The position numbers and the translations under genes were made by a program. The notes beneath the pieces were generated by a model. That model ran no database searches. It had not been told where the DNA came from and saw nothing but the letters and a program-made list of their open reading frames with translations. Shown piece after piece: positions 34,275 through 42,957 of a stretch of DNA of 64,000 nucleotides; position 1 is the first letter of the stretch, and every line of letters begins with the position of its first letter. Source of the DNA: Pseudobacteroides sp. Lineage in GTDB: Bacteria > Bacillota > Clostridia > Acetivibrionales > DSM-2933. The stretch is taken from contig NZ_DATCTU010000081.1 in assembly GCF_036567765.1 (NCBI RefSeq), positions 62,001-126,000 on the forward strand, written 5' to 3'.

Positions 34275-35330
34275 TTAAAAGCTAGCTAGCCTTAATATAT
34301 TTTCCTGATCAGCAGCATATGCCATTGCATCGTCGTAGCTTATAATATTTCTCTTCTGCAAGCTTATAAGGCTATTGTCCATAGTCTGCATACCAAACTT
34401 GGCACCGGTCTGGATTATTGAATTTATCTGATGGGTCTTGCCTTCTCTAATGAGATTCCTTATAGCCGGGTTTGGTATCATTATTTCCAGTGCAGCTACT
34501 CTTCCATTCTTGTCCCTTCTGGCTAATAGCTGCTGTGACACTACACCCTGCAAAATGGTAGAAAGCTGCACCTTTATCTGCTGCTGCTGGTAAGGAGGAA
34601 ACACGTCAATTATTCTATCAATGGTATTTGCTGCTCCTATGGTATGTAGCGTTGAAAATACAAGGTGGCCTGTTTCAGCTGCTGTTATGGCAATAGAGAT
34701 GGTTTCCATGTCCCTCATCTCCCCTACCAGTATTACATCAGGGTCTTCTCTTAATGCAGCTCTTAATGCATTGGCATACGAATTTGAGTCATGCCCTATT
34801 TCTCTTTGGTTGACAATGGACATTTTATGCTTATGTAAATATTCAATAGGATCCTCAAGTGTCAATATGTGACAATCCCGTTCCTCATTAATTTTATTAA
34901 TGATGGCTGCCAAGGTTGTTGATTTACCGCTTCCCGTAGGACCTGTCACCAATACCAGCCCTTTGGTTTTTTTGGAAAATTCCTTTACGACATCAGGCAG
35001 GCCCAACTCTTCAAATGTAGGAATCTTTATGTTTACAGGTCTTATGGCAATGCAGCAGGCTCCTCTCTGTTTAAATATGTTCACCCTGAACCGACCAACG
35101 CTCTGCAGTGAATAGGATAGATCTATCTCACCCTTGGTCTCGAATTCAGCCATTTTATCTCCATTTAGCATCTTCTTTGTATAGGCCTCTGTGTGGTCGG
35201 AGGTTACCGGGATATCACCCAGCCTTACCAAGTGTCCGTTTTTTCTTATTGTCGGGGGAATCCCCACAGTAATATGAATATCCGAAGCACCTTGTTCAAT
35301 AGCCCTGTACAATAACTCATCAAGTTCCAT
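34275..35330 (-). CDS. pilT: Pilus retraction ATPase
   Basis: 351 residues. Walker A is GPTGSGKSTT, the Asp box DCHILTLEDPIEY, Walker B region DVILVGEMRD, His-box FSTLHTIGA, and the PilT-specific AIRNLIREGKTHQI at about 290. The ATPase disassembles pilin subunits, powering twitching and DNA uptake. The ATG at 35330 with AGGAGG is preferred over an earlier in-frame start. It is 67 bases after pilB. Confidence 0.95.
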   Translation of the reverse strand: MELDELLYRAIEQGASDIHITVGIPPTIRKNGHLVRLGDIPVTSDHTEAYTKKMLNGDKMAEFETKGEIDLSYSLQSVGRFRVNIFKQRGACCIAIRPVNIKIPTFEELGLPDVVKEFSKKTKGLVLVTGPTGSGKSTTLAAIINKINEERDCHILTLEDPIEYLHKHKMSIVNQREIGHDSNSYANALRAALREDPDVILVGEMRDMETISIAITAAETGHLVFSTLHTIGAANTIDRIIDVFPPYQQQQIKVQLSTILQGVVSQQLLARRDKNGRVAALEIMIPNPAIRNLIREGKTHQINSIIQTGAKFGMQTMDNSLISLQKRNIISYDDAMAYAADQENILRLASF

Positions 35331-35397
35331 AATAGTCCTCCTGATCATAGATTTTTTGAATTAAAATTTTTATTAGAATCAAAACTTTTCAACATTC

Positions 35398-37089
35398 CTA
35401 ATCATTTGAATGGGCAATCCTGATCATTTCACTTATTGTCGTTGAACCTTCAAGAACATACCTTTTTACGTTTTCCCTCAGGGTTACCATGCCTGTCTTT
35501 ACTAATTCACTTCGCAGTTCATCTTCCGAACATCCTCTATTTATAAGCTCTCTGTGGTTTTTATTGAGAGTCATAATTTCATAGACCCCTATTCTTCCCT
35601 TATATCCGGTTTTATTACAAACGGTACATCCCCTGCCTTCATATAAGAGAACTTCCTGAGAAGGTTTCATTCCCAATATTTCCAGTTCCTCCTCCTTTGC
35701 GGGGAAGCTATGGGAACAGTTGGGACATATCTTTTTAACCAAACGTTGTGCTATAACACCAACAATTGAAGACGCGACCATGAAGGGTTCTATTCCCATG
35801 TCTATGAGTCTTAAAACAGTTCCAGGTGCATCATTTGTATGAATGGTACTTAACACAAGATGTCCTGTTATGGCCGCTCTTACGGCTATTTCAGCGGTTT
35901 CACCGTCCCTTATTTCTCCTATCATAATGATATTAGGGTCCTGTCTTAATATGGACCTTAGTCCGACAGCAAAGGTAAACCCTGATTTGGGATTAACCTG
36001 TACGTGATTCACCCCGTCAATTATACATTCTACCGGGTCTTCTACCGTTACAATATTCAATGTTGGCTTATTGATTGCACTTATGGCACTGTAAAGTGTT
36101 GTAGTTTTTCCGCTGCCTGTAGGTCCTGCAACCAGAATAATACCATGAGGATTCCTCAATATATTATCGAACTTCTTAAGGTCCTCACTGCTAAATCCTA
36201 AAGCTTCTTTTGTAACTACGAAGGCTTTTTTGTTAGCTACCCTGATAACAATTTTTTCACCATAAACCGTTGGCAGTACCGATACTCTGAGGTCATATTC
36301 ACTACCATTTACCATAACGGAAAATCTTCCGTCCTGAGGCAGTCTCTTTTCTGCAATATTCATTCCCGAAATAATTTTCATGCGGGTAACTACAGAGGGC
36401 ATTATTTCTATCTCTGGCCGCATTGCTTCCTGGAGCTGCCCGTCAACCCTGAATCTTATTTTTATGTAACGTTCGAAGGGCTCTATATGTATATCACTGG
36501 CATTATTGTTTATAGCCTGCTCAATAATTGAGTTTAATAGTTTAACCGCAGGAGAATTGTTTATTTCATCTGAAGCCTGATCATCCGATTCATTTCCTAT
36601 TTTAACTGTTCCATGCTCTTTTCTGAACTCTTCAACCGCTTGCATGGCTTTTTGAGCTGAATAATATTTCTCAATCGCATTATTTATATCTTTTAGCGTT
36701 GCTATAACAGGCTGTACATCCATACCGGAAAATATTTTGATATCGTCAATTGCAAAAACGTTTAGGGGGTCACTCATCGCAACAGTCAGAACCCCGTTTG
36801 TTTTTTGAATAGGAATAAGCCCATATCTCCTAGCAAGATTTTCAGAAATTAGCAAACAAGCCGAAGAGTCGATGTTATACTTTTCAAGGTCTACATGGGG
36901 AATCCCAAGCTGGAACTCCAAAACTTGAATTATATCCTGTTGGGTGACAAAATTCTGGTTCAAAAGAACCTGCCCCAGCTTCTCGCCACTGCGTTTCTGG
37001 ATCTCAAGTGCCTTATCGAGTTGTTCCTTTGAAATTAATCCAACCTCAAGAAGTAAATCTCCAAGCCTTTTTCTATTCTGCTTGTTCAT
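35398..37089 (-). CDS. pilB: Pilus extension ATPase
   Basis: 563 residues. An N-terminal GspE/MshE-N domain (about 5-130) begins LGDLLLEVGLIS; this domain binds c-di-GMP in some family members. The ATPase core has GPTGSGKTTT, the Asp box, GEIRDGETAEIA, and LSTIHTNDA. A zinc cluster CPNC and CTVC is present near 445-475. The start ATG at 37089 is preceded by GGAGGGG; a 33-residue upstream extension in frame overlaps the palindromic repeat and is rejected. It is the first gene of the pilus locus. Confidence 0.95.
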   Translation of the reverse strand: MNKQNRKRLGDLLLEVGLISKEQLDKALEIQKRSGEKLGQVLLNQNFVTQQDIIQVLEFQLGIPHVDLEKYNIDSSACLLISENLARRYGLIPIQKTNGVLTVAMSDPLNVFAIDDIKIFSGMDVQPVIATLKDINNAIEKYYSAQKAMQAVEEFRKEHGTVKIGNESDDQASDEINNSPAVKLLNSIIEQAINNNASDIHIEPFERYIKIRFRVDGQLQEAMRPEIEIMPSVVTRMKIISGMNIAEKRLPQDGRFSVMVNGSEYDLRVSVLPTVYGEKIVIRVANKKAFVVTKEALGFSSEDLKKFDNILRNPHGIILVAGPTGSGKTTTLYSAISAINKPTLNIVTVEDPVECIIDGVNHVQVNPKSGFTFAVGLRSILRQDPNIIMIGEIRDGETAEIAVRAAITGHLVLSTIHTNDAPGTVLRLIDMGIEPFMVASSIVGVIAQRLVKKICPNCSHSFPAKEEELEILGMKPSQEVLLYEGRGCTVCNKTGYKGRIGVYEIMTLNKNHRELINRGCSEDELRSELVKTGMVTLRENVKRYVLEGSTTISEMIRIAHSND

Positions 37090-37125
37090 AGGCCCCTCCA
37101 ACCAAACATATCCCCCGCTTTTATA

Positions 37126-37153
37126 CAAAATTACGAAGTAATTTTGCAACCTT
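37126..37153 (-). repeat. Palindromic 28-base element, copy 2
   Basis: Stem AAAATTAC/GTAATTTT with a 3-base loop and the flank GCAACCTT. Compared with copy 1 at 11997, the C-G pair of the stem is a T-A pair here; the rest is identical. It lies in the pilB leader, about 37 bases before the ATG. Confidence 0.75.
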
Positions 37154-37162
37154 AGTCGTTGT

Positions 37163-37202
37163 CGTGAGAAATTGTGGTGTGAATACACCGTAATTTCTCA
37201 CG
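37163..37202 (-). promoter_or_regulatory. Large hairpin in the pilB leader
   Basis: Perfect 11-base arms CGTGAGAAATT (37163-37173) and its complement (37192-37202), with an inner GGTGT/ACACC stem (37176-37180, 37185-37189). No run of T follows, so it is not a simple terminator. Confidence 0.55.
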
Positions 37203-37254
37203 ATCTCGGGTTTATACTTTAAGAGAATTTTATATATCACTCTATTTTTATCGG

Positions 37255-37283
37255 ATTGTAACAGAAAAAACATAAGAGCACAA
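37255..37283 (-). promoter_or_regulatory. SigmaA-type promoter of the pilus locus
   Basis: On the minus strand TTGTGC (37283-37278), a 17-base spacer and TACAAT (37260-37255). The leader to the pilB ATG would be about 160 bases and include both hairpins. Confidence 0.6.
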
Positions 37284-37339
37284 AATGTGATTTTTGAAAT
37301 GAAGCCAAACAAATATGATGCAAAAAGAACTTACATTAC

Positions 37340-38218
37340 TCACTTTTGAATTATTTCCTTAAACTTAGTGTAAAACTTGGCAATTTCATCTTCTGACAAT
37401 TTAATATCCATCCACTTTTCATAGGCGTATATGCCTTGATAGAAGAGCATTCCAAGCCCATTGACAGCCTTGCTCCCTTTCTCCTCTGCAGACTTCAAAA
37501 GCTCGGTTTTTTCAGGATTATAAATTATATCATAAACCGTATGTTTATCATTTAACAAGCTGTAAGCCTCAATAGGGCTTTTATCAGTCTTCGGGTACAT
37601 TCCTACCGATGTAGTATTAATAACTATCTCACAGCCCATAACAGCATTTTCAACGTCTATATGTTCCATACCTGCGAAGGCACAGCAGTTTGCTATTTTT
37701 TCATTAATATAACAAGAAAGTTCCTTTGCTCTGTCAACGGTCCTATTAAGTATTATCATGCTTCTTACGCCTTCTATAGCAGCTTTGACTGCTATGGCTT
37801 TTGCAGCACCCCCTGCACCTATTATAACAGCACTCTTGTTTAAAAATGAATTTCCCGTTTCCTCTCTAAAAGACCTCAAAAATCCGTCTCCGTCTGTGTT
37901 ATATCCCCACAATTTACCACCAATATTTTTTACTGCGTTTACAGCACCAATAAGTGCTGCTTCCTCTGAAACACCATCCAAATACTGCATCACATTATTT
38001 TTATGGGGTACGGTAACATTAAATCCAACAACATCAAGGGACCTAAGGCCATTAACTGCATGGGACAAATTATCAGGCGAAACCTTAAAAGGCACATATA
38101 CAGCATTTATGTTCTTGCAGGTACTTATATAATTATGTAGAACAGGAGATTTTGAATGTTCTACAGGATCTCCGATTATGCCTAATATTTTTGTGTACCC
38201 ATCTATTGTTAATTCCAT
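37340..38218 (-). CDS. aroE: Shikimate dehydrogenase
   Basis: 292 residues, standard length. Substrate site SKSPVLHN, NVTVPHKNNV with the catalytic lysine, and the NADP site GAGGAAKA are visible; YNPEKTELL and GLGMLFYQG follow. It reduces 3-dehydroshikimate to shikimate, two steps after aroQ at 23196. The start is preceded by GGGGGG. It is 59 bases downstream of the YqeG-type gene. Confidence 0.96.
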   Translation of the reverse strand: MELTIDGYTKILGIIGDPVEHSKSPVLHNYISTCKNINAVYVPFKVSPDNLSHAVNGLRSLDVVGFNVTVPHKNNVMQYLDGVSEEAALIGAVNAVKNIGGKLWGYNTDGDGFLRSFREETGNSFLNKSAVIIGAGGAAKAIAVKAAIEGVRSMIILNRTVDRAKELSCYINEKIANCCAFAGMEHIDVENAVMGCEIVINTTSVGMYPKTDKSPIEAYSLLNDKHTVYDIIYNPEKTELLKSAEEKGSKAVNGLGMLFYQGIYAYEKWMDIKLSEDEIAKFYTKFKEIIQK

Positions 38219-38277
38219 AATAGTTTACCCCCCTGTTTTTTTATCGCGACTACATGAAAAGTAATCTTTTACATTTG

Positions 38278-38865
38278 TCATTTAACATGTTTCTTTGCTC
38301 CTACTGCCGAATGTCTTATTGCACTTCTTTCCTTCCACCTGTTTCTTCTCTGTTTGCTTTTGTCATTTGAAACCAGTTTGCTATGTCTTGACAAAACAAA
38401 TCTTTCCACATGCCTTTTTAATCTTACAAAAAGTATCTCCCTTTTATCTATGGGCTTAACAAGAATCGTATACATATTTATCCTGTTACCTCCGTAAATA
38501 TCGGTAAAGATCTGGTCTCCCACGGCTGCTATCTTGTTGGATTCTATGCCTAATAGTGTTGCGGCTCTCATAAATGACCTGGGAGATGGTTTATAAGCCC
38601 TGTGAATAGCCGGTATATCCAACCCTGAAATAAACACCGATACCCTTTCTCTAGATGCATTAGATACGATGCATGGGAAAAATCCCTTATCTTTTACTTC
38701 CTGAATCCATTTCTTTATTTCCACGCTTGCATTCTTGGTAAACATTGCAACCAATGTATTGTCAATATCAAGTGCAATCCCTTTAATGCCCCTTTTCTTT
38801 AAGTCCTCCAAATCAATATCCTGCACCCTGTCTACTATTACATCAGGGAAAAATTTCTCCAGCAT
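38278..38865 (-). CDS. YqeG-family HAD IIIA phosphatase
   Basis: 195 residues. HAD motif ALDIDNTLVAMF (near residue 36), VSNAS, a lysine in YKPSPRSF and GDQIFTDIYGGNR are visible. The group is conserved in Firmicutes, often next to the yqeH GTPase and aroE. The substrate may be phosphatidylglycerophosphate, as shown for related eukaryotic and cyanobacterial proteins (inference). The C-terminus is basic (KQRRNRWKERS). The ATG at 38865 has GGAGG upstream. Confidence 0.88.
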   Translation of the reverse strand: MLEKFFPDVIVDRVQDIDLEDLKKRGIKGIALDIDNTLVAMFTKNASVEIKKWIQEVKDKGFFPCIVSNASRERVSVFISGLDIPAIHRAYKPSPRSFMRAATLLGIESNKIAAVGDQIFTDIYGGNRINMYTILVKPIDKREILFVRLKRHVERFVLSRHSKLVSNDKSKQRRNRWKERSAIRHSAVGAKKHVK

Positions 38866-39185
38866 TTTATCCTCCAAAATTAAGAATTAAAGTAAGTGCA
38901 ATATCAAATAATACTATTTCTAAATAATAACAAACAAATTTAACTATATCAATATTTTTTGCAGTTTGGCCAATAATATAAATAATAAAATCATTAATAT
39001 CTTAAAAGGTCTGGATTTTTCAAATAAAAAGTGTCATAATAATTTATGTGTTTGACCATATTATTTCTATTTTAAAAGTGATAAATCTATTACACTAGTG
39101 AGATCAAACCGAAAGATCAGATTTTTAAATATAATAACCACTTTAATAATCTTATTTTAGAGTATGTGGGAAGGGAGTTAAAATT
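38866..39185. other. Divergent intergenic region between YqeG gene and ilvE
   Basis: About 320 AT-rich bases that must hold both divergent promoters. No T-box, CodY box or perfect promoter was recognised; a TATAAT at about 39128-39140 on the plus strand has no good -35. No gene seen. Confidence 0.5.
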
Positions 39186-40256
39186 ATGATTGACCAGATT
39201 AAAATTGAAAAAAGCAATTCTCCAAAAAATAAACCCGCTCAAAACAACCTCGGGTTCGGAAACCACTTTACAGATCATATGTTTATAATGGACTATACTG
39301 AAGGAAAAGGCTGGCATGACCCTCGGATTTTACCATATGGACCTTTGGAGCTTGATCCTGCAACCATGGTTCTTCATTATGGACAAGCAATCTTCGAAGG
39401 CTTAAAGGCATATAAAGCAGAAGACGGAAGAATATTACTCTTCAGGCCTCATAAAAACATGGAAAGGGTTAACATATCCAACGACAGGCTATGTATTCCT
39501 CCAATTGATATCGATTTTTGCGTTGAAGCACTCAAAGTGCTTATAAATTTGGAAAAGGACTGGATACCTTCTGAAGATGGCACTTCGCTCTATATAAGGC
39601 CCTTTATAATTTCTACAGATCCATTCCTCGGTGTGAGACCTTCCTTGACTTATAAATATATAGTAATCCTGTCTCCTGTTGGAGCTTACTATCCTGAAGG
39701 AATAAATCCAGTTAAAATATATGTAGAGAGCAACTATGTAAGAGCCGTAAAAGGTGGTATCGGTTATGCCAAGACTCCCGGCAACTACGCATCAAGCCTT
39801 AAAGCACAAATGGAAGCTAAAAAGAAAGGATTTACACAGGTTCTATGGTTGGATGGTGTTGAAAAGAAATACATCGAAGAAGTTGGCACAATGAATGTAT
39901 TCTTCAAGATAAACGGTGAGGTTATAACTCCTGCATTAGAAGGCAGCATTTTGGCAGGTATAACGAGGGACTCTACAATTGAGCTTCTTAAGTCATGGGG
40001 AATTAAAGTAACTGAAAGGAAAATATCTATCCAGGAGTTATACGATGCACACGCCAACGGCTCTCTTGAAGAAGCTTTTGGTACAGGTACGGCTGCAGTT
40101 ATATCTCCTATTGGTGAATTTAACTGGAATGAGAAGATAATAACTGTGAATGAAGGTAAAATCGGTGATCTTTCTTCAAGAATATATACAACCATAACAG
40201 GCATTCAAAAGGGAGAGTTAGAAGATACTTTAGGCTGGACCACAGAAGTAAAATAA
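39186..40256 (+). CDS. ilvE: Branched-chain amino acid aminotransferase
   Basis: 356 residues, of the group II type (like mammalian BCAT). The PLP lysine is in GYAKTPGNYA, followed by WLDGVEKKYIEEVGTMN, the glutamate that contacts the cofactor, and a C-terminal GTGTAAVI. It interconverts leucine, isoleucine and valine with their oxo acids. GGGAAGGGAG precedes the start. A stand-alone gene with a terminator hairpin at 40295-40326. Confidence 0.95.
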   Translation: MIDQIKIEKSNSPKNKPAQNNLGFGNHFTDHMFIMDYTEGKGWHDPRILPYGPLELDPATMVLHYGQAIFEGLKAYKAEDGRILLFRPHKNMERVNISNDRLCIPPIDIDFCVEALKVLINLEKDWIPSEDGTSLYIRPFIISTDPFLGVRPSLTYKYIVILSPVGAYYPEGINPVKIYVESNYVRAVKGGIGYAKTPGNYASSLKAQMEAKKKGFTQVLWLDGVEKKYIEEVGTMNVFFKINGEVITPALEGSILAGITRDSTIELLKSWGIKVTERKISIQELYDAHANGSLEEAFGTGTAAVISPIGEFNWNEKIITVNEGKIGDLSSRIYTTITGIQKGELEDTLGWTTEVK

Positions 40257-40294
40257 GAAATCCTTGAACAGATCAATATGTTTTTATAAACATT

Positions 40295-40326
40295 TTTAGC
40301 GGATGTCATATAGATCATCCGCTAAA
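40295..40326. terminator. Bidirectional hairpin between ilvE and the PilZ gene
   Basis: Perfect 11-base inverted repeat TTTAGCGGATG (40295-40305) with its complement (40316-40326), loop of 10. Placed between convergent genes; weak T runs on both sides. Confidence 0.65.
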
Positions 40327-40368
40327 TTATTGTAAGAAAGAATTACTGCTAAGAAATGGATTATTTTC

Positions 40369-41115
40369 CTATACGTCATGAGGTGCAACTCCATACAGAC
40401 TGCATAAATCCTGATAAATTTTGTTTTCCTTATTTTTCTCTTCCTTGGTAAATTTATTAATTATTTCATTAAACTGTGGTGTCAGATTGATAAATCTTGT
40501 CCCATATTCAAATTTTTGATCATGGTGTCTCTTACTTCTTACAATCAAAGTATAGAAGTCAATTCTCCTAGACTCGCTAATAAAAAAAGATAATTTAACA
40601 TTGCTTCCTACCCTCAGGTTTTCCCTGCATATTAGACCTGTACCTGACTCACTAAGGTTAATAAGATAGCATGAAAACTTCTCGTCAAGCTCTGATGTAC
40701 CCATACATAAAAAACCTGCATTATGCCTTGAGGACCCTCTTTTATTCTTCCATATGTCCGCTTTTATTATTTTTAATGATTTGGTTGATAGAAAGTCACA
40801 TTTCATAGACTCTATCGTGCAAAGCAAGTTTATGTCGTAGGTTTCAACGGCAAATCTGCACCTTATATTGTCCCCAGGAAGCAAAGCAGGTATCCCGTCA
40901 TCCTCAATAAATGGGACTTTCAGAATACCATTGGAATTATCCAGAACCAAACTAACATTCCATTTGTTTGAACCATGGAATTGGGTTTTAATAAAGGCCC
41001 CTCTCTTCATTACATTGACAATTCTAGCTTTATCCACTGATATACCACCGTTTTTATTATATAATTCCTCGATTTCATTGAGAATTTGTGTCTTTGCTAA
41101 AGATTCCACAGTCAT
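40369..41115 (-). CDS. YcgR-like PilZ-domain c-di-GMP receptor
   Basis: 248 residues. The N-terminal half resembles the YcgR-N (PilZN) fold, and the C-terminal PilZ domain has both binding motifs: RGSSR (R126-R130) and NLSESG (N153, S155, G158). It binds c-di-GMP and changes its conformation. YcgR proteins brake flagella, others act on pili or exopolysaccharide; the type IV pilus locus is nearby but not in the same operon. The ATG at 41115 has GGAGG upstream, preferred to 41130. Confidence 0.88.
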   Translation of the reverse strand: MTVESLAKTQILNEIEELYNKNGGISVDKARIVNVMKRGAFIKTQFHGSNKWNVSLVLDNSNGILKVPFIEDDGIPALLPGDNIRCRFAVETYDINLLCTIESMKCDFLSTKSLKIIKADIWKNKRGSSRHNAGFLCMGTSELDEKFSCYLINLSESGTGLICRENLRVGSNVKLSFFISESRRIDFYTLIVRSKRHHDQKFEYGTRFINLTPQFNEIINKFTKEEKNKENKIYQDLCSLYGVAPHDV

Positions 41116-41270
41116 AGCGTTAACCTCCATAATTGATAGACGTTACATATTATATCGGCAGGTTTTCTATAAATCTTCAAGGGGAATTTAAGCTAAGTGT
41201 AATTAAAAGTGTGACCCTTTTTCTTACACTATATTAAAGCGATAAATATATTGCATTTGTCTGCTTCAAA

Positions 41271-42777
41271 CTAATTAGATAACCTTTCTAAGACAGTTTC
41301 CTTATATTTGTTTCTGCTACTTTCAAGTGCAGCACCGGACTTGTTTTTTAGATATTTATCAAAAAAATCTAGTGTACAGGAATTAGTTATTTCTATAGCT
41401 TTCTCAGGATCTATATCTCCCGTTAATCCTAATATCTTTGCAACAAGTGGAAAGTATAGTCCGGTATCTGAAAAATTCATATGCTTTGTACCTTTTATAG
41501 TAATTAAAAGTCCATTTCTAGCAATTGTATTCTTTAGGTCTACGTAGAGCTTTCTTTTCAATATTGTATCTTCATTGAAAACTTCTTCGCTTACCTTTTC
41601 TTTTTCAAGGTATTTTTTATAGCTTAAGTCAATATCCTTGTATAAAGGAAGCTTGCTATCCTTTATTGTATCTGTATGTTCGGGTGTTACTATCATCAAA
41701 AATGGTGCATTTACTTTTGAACTGCCGGGTAAAAAAGCGGTAGTGCCGTCAATATCAATGCCAGCTTTAACACGTTTATCCGTAAAACATAGATTGTATG
41801 ATGCAGACCCTCCAAAAGAGTGACCGAACACTCCGATTTTATTCGTGTCGATTCTGTCCTTAAAGATGTTATCTTTTTTGCCAAGACCTATTTGCTCAAA
41901 TTTGTTGATTATAAACCGCATATCTTCGGACACAATATTACAATAATCTATCATAGCTGAAGTATTAAAATATTTATATCCTAGTTTGAATAAGGTAACA
42001 TGGCGGTCTGGAAATACAGTCGCAAAAGTGAAATACGTATGATCAATGGCAGCAACGATATATCCCTGACTGGCTAGGTTCTCAAGGAATGAATTGTAAA
42101 TTTTCTTTGAGGCACTCATCCCATGCGAAAATATTACCAATGGATATTTTTCCTGCCTGGTAGAAACAGCAATACAGCAATATTTCCCTTTGAATGACTT
42201 TTAACAAGTGATAAATGACTAAAGCTGAAAGAGGGGAAACTAATTTGCTTGACCATTTCAGGACCTAGAATATTAATATCCGTATATATTTTTCATATTC
42301 TTTTGTGTCATCTTTTTCGCTAGGATAAAAGACCTTCACCATAAGCTCACGTTTCTCAGTTTTATCATTTGATAAAGGATCTACTCTGTTATTACCAACA
42401 AAATGCATTGTCATTGTTCCGATAGGAAAATCTCCAGTAGGCTTTGGAAGCTTGAAAACAGGCAAAATATATGCCAATTATCCTGTTACTTTTAATATAA
42501 TCATAGCAGTGCTTTTAATGATAATTCTTCCAACTTTAGGAACTCTCATTGTATCTTTCTTGTTATACAGTTTTAGTGCCGCTAATAGAACGAAAGCAAA
42601 TAAAAGTATATAAGTAAATGTCATCTGATAACGGATTCCTTCAAAGCAGAGATGAAGAATGAGGAAAATAATATTTAGTCCTACTAATGCATATTGGATT
42701 GATATCTTTGTCTTTTTTGAAATAATTATTATAAGAACCATATTTACTATAATCTGAAGCATCTCAAATAGTCTCAT
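41271..42777 (-). pseudogene. Broken alpha/beta hydrolase (PAF-acetylhydrolase-like) with N-terminal membrane region
   Basis: Three fragments that together form one gene. The first (42777 to 42478) starts MRLFEMLQ with AGGGGG upstream and holds three or more membrane helices; it ends in a TAA at 42478-42480, in the same frame as the second fragment, which begins AYILPVFKLPKPTGDF. That second part shifts frame near 42282-42288 (one base lost). A third disruption is an 8-base tandem duplication, ATTGCTGT twice on the minus strand (42166-42181), before YPLVIFSHGMSASK. The last fragment has the nucleophile elbow GHSFGGSAS and the likely acid and His. Removing the lesions gives a contiguous reading frame, so the gene was intact recently. 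Confidence 0.85.
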
Positions 42778-42890
42778 TTGTATCCCCCTAAATTTTGCCT
42801 GGTTAATTGAGTCGTTATAATATGATACAATTAAATACAAAAATGCTATAGCATATTTTACCAAATGTTTATACTTAGGTCAAACTTATC

Positions 42891-42931
42891 AAAAAGGCTG
42901 CTTACAACGAATATATGTAAGCAGCCTTTTT
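42891..42931 (-). terminator. Terminator of the giant surface-protein gene
   Basis: Perfect 15-base inverted repeat AAAAAGGCTGCTTAC (42891-42905) and its complement (42917-42931), loop 11. Works in both directions; it is 26 bases after the stop of the giant gene. Confidence 0.9.
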
Positions 42932-42957
42932 ATTAAATTACCTTATACTTAGTCATT

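Noticed and set aside
37121..37312. Minus-strand 63-codon frame upstream of pilB
   Set aside because: It spans the promoter, the large hairpin and the palindromic repeat and has no ribosome binding site.
38866..39185. T-box or CodY control before ilvE
   Set aside because: No T-box core (GGTGG-type antiterminator) and no CodY palindrome was found.
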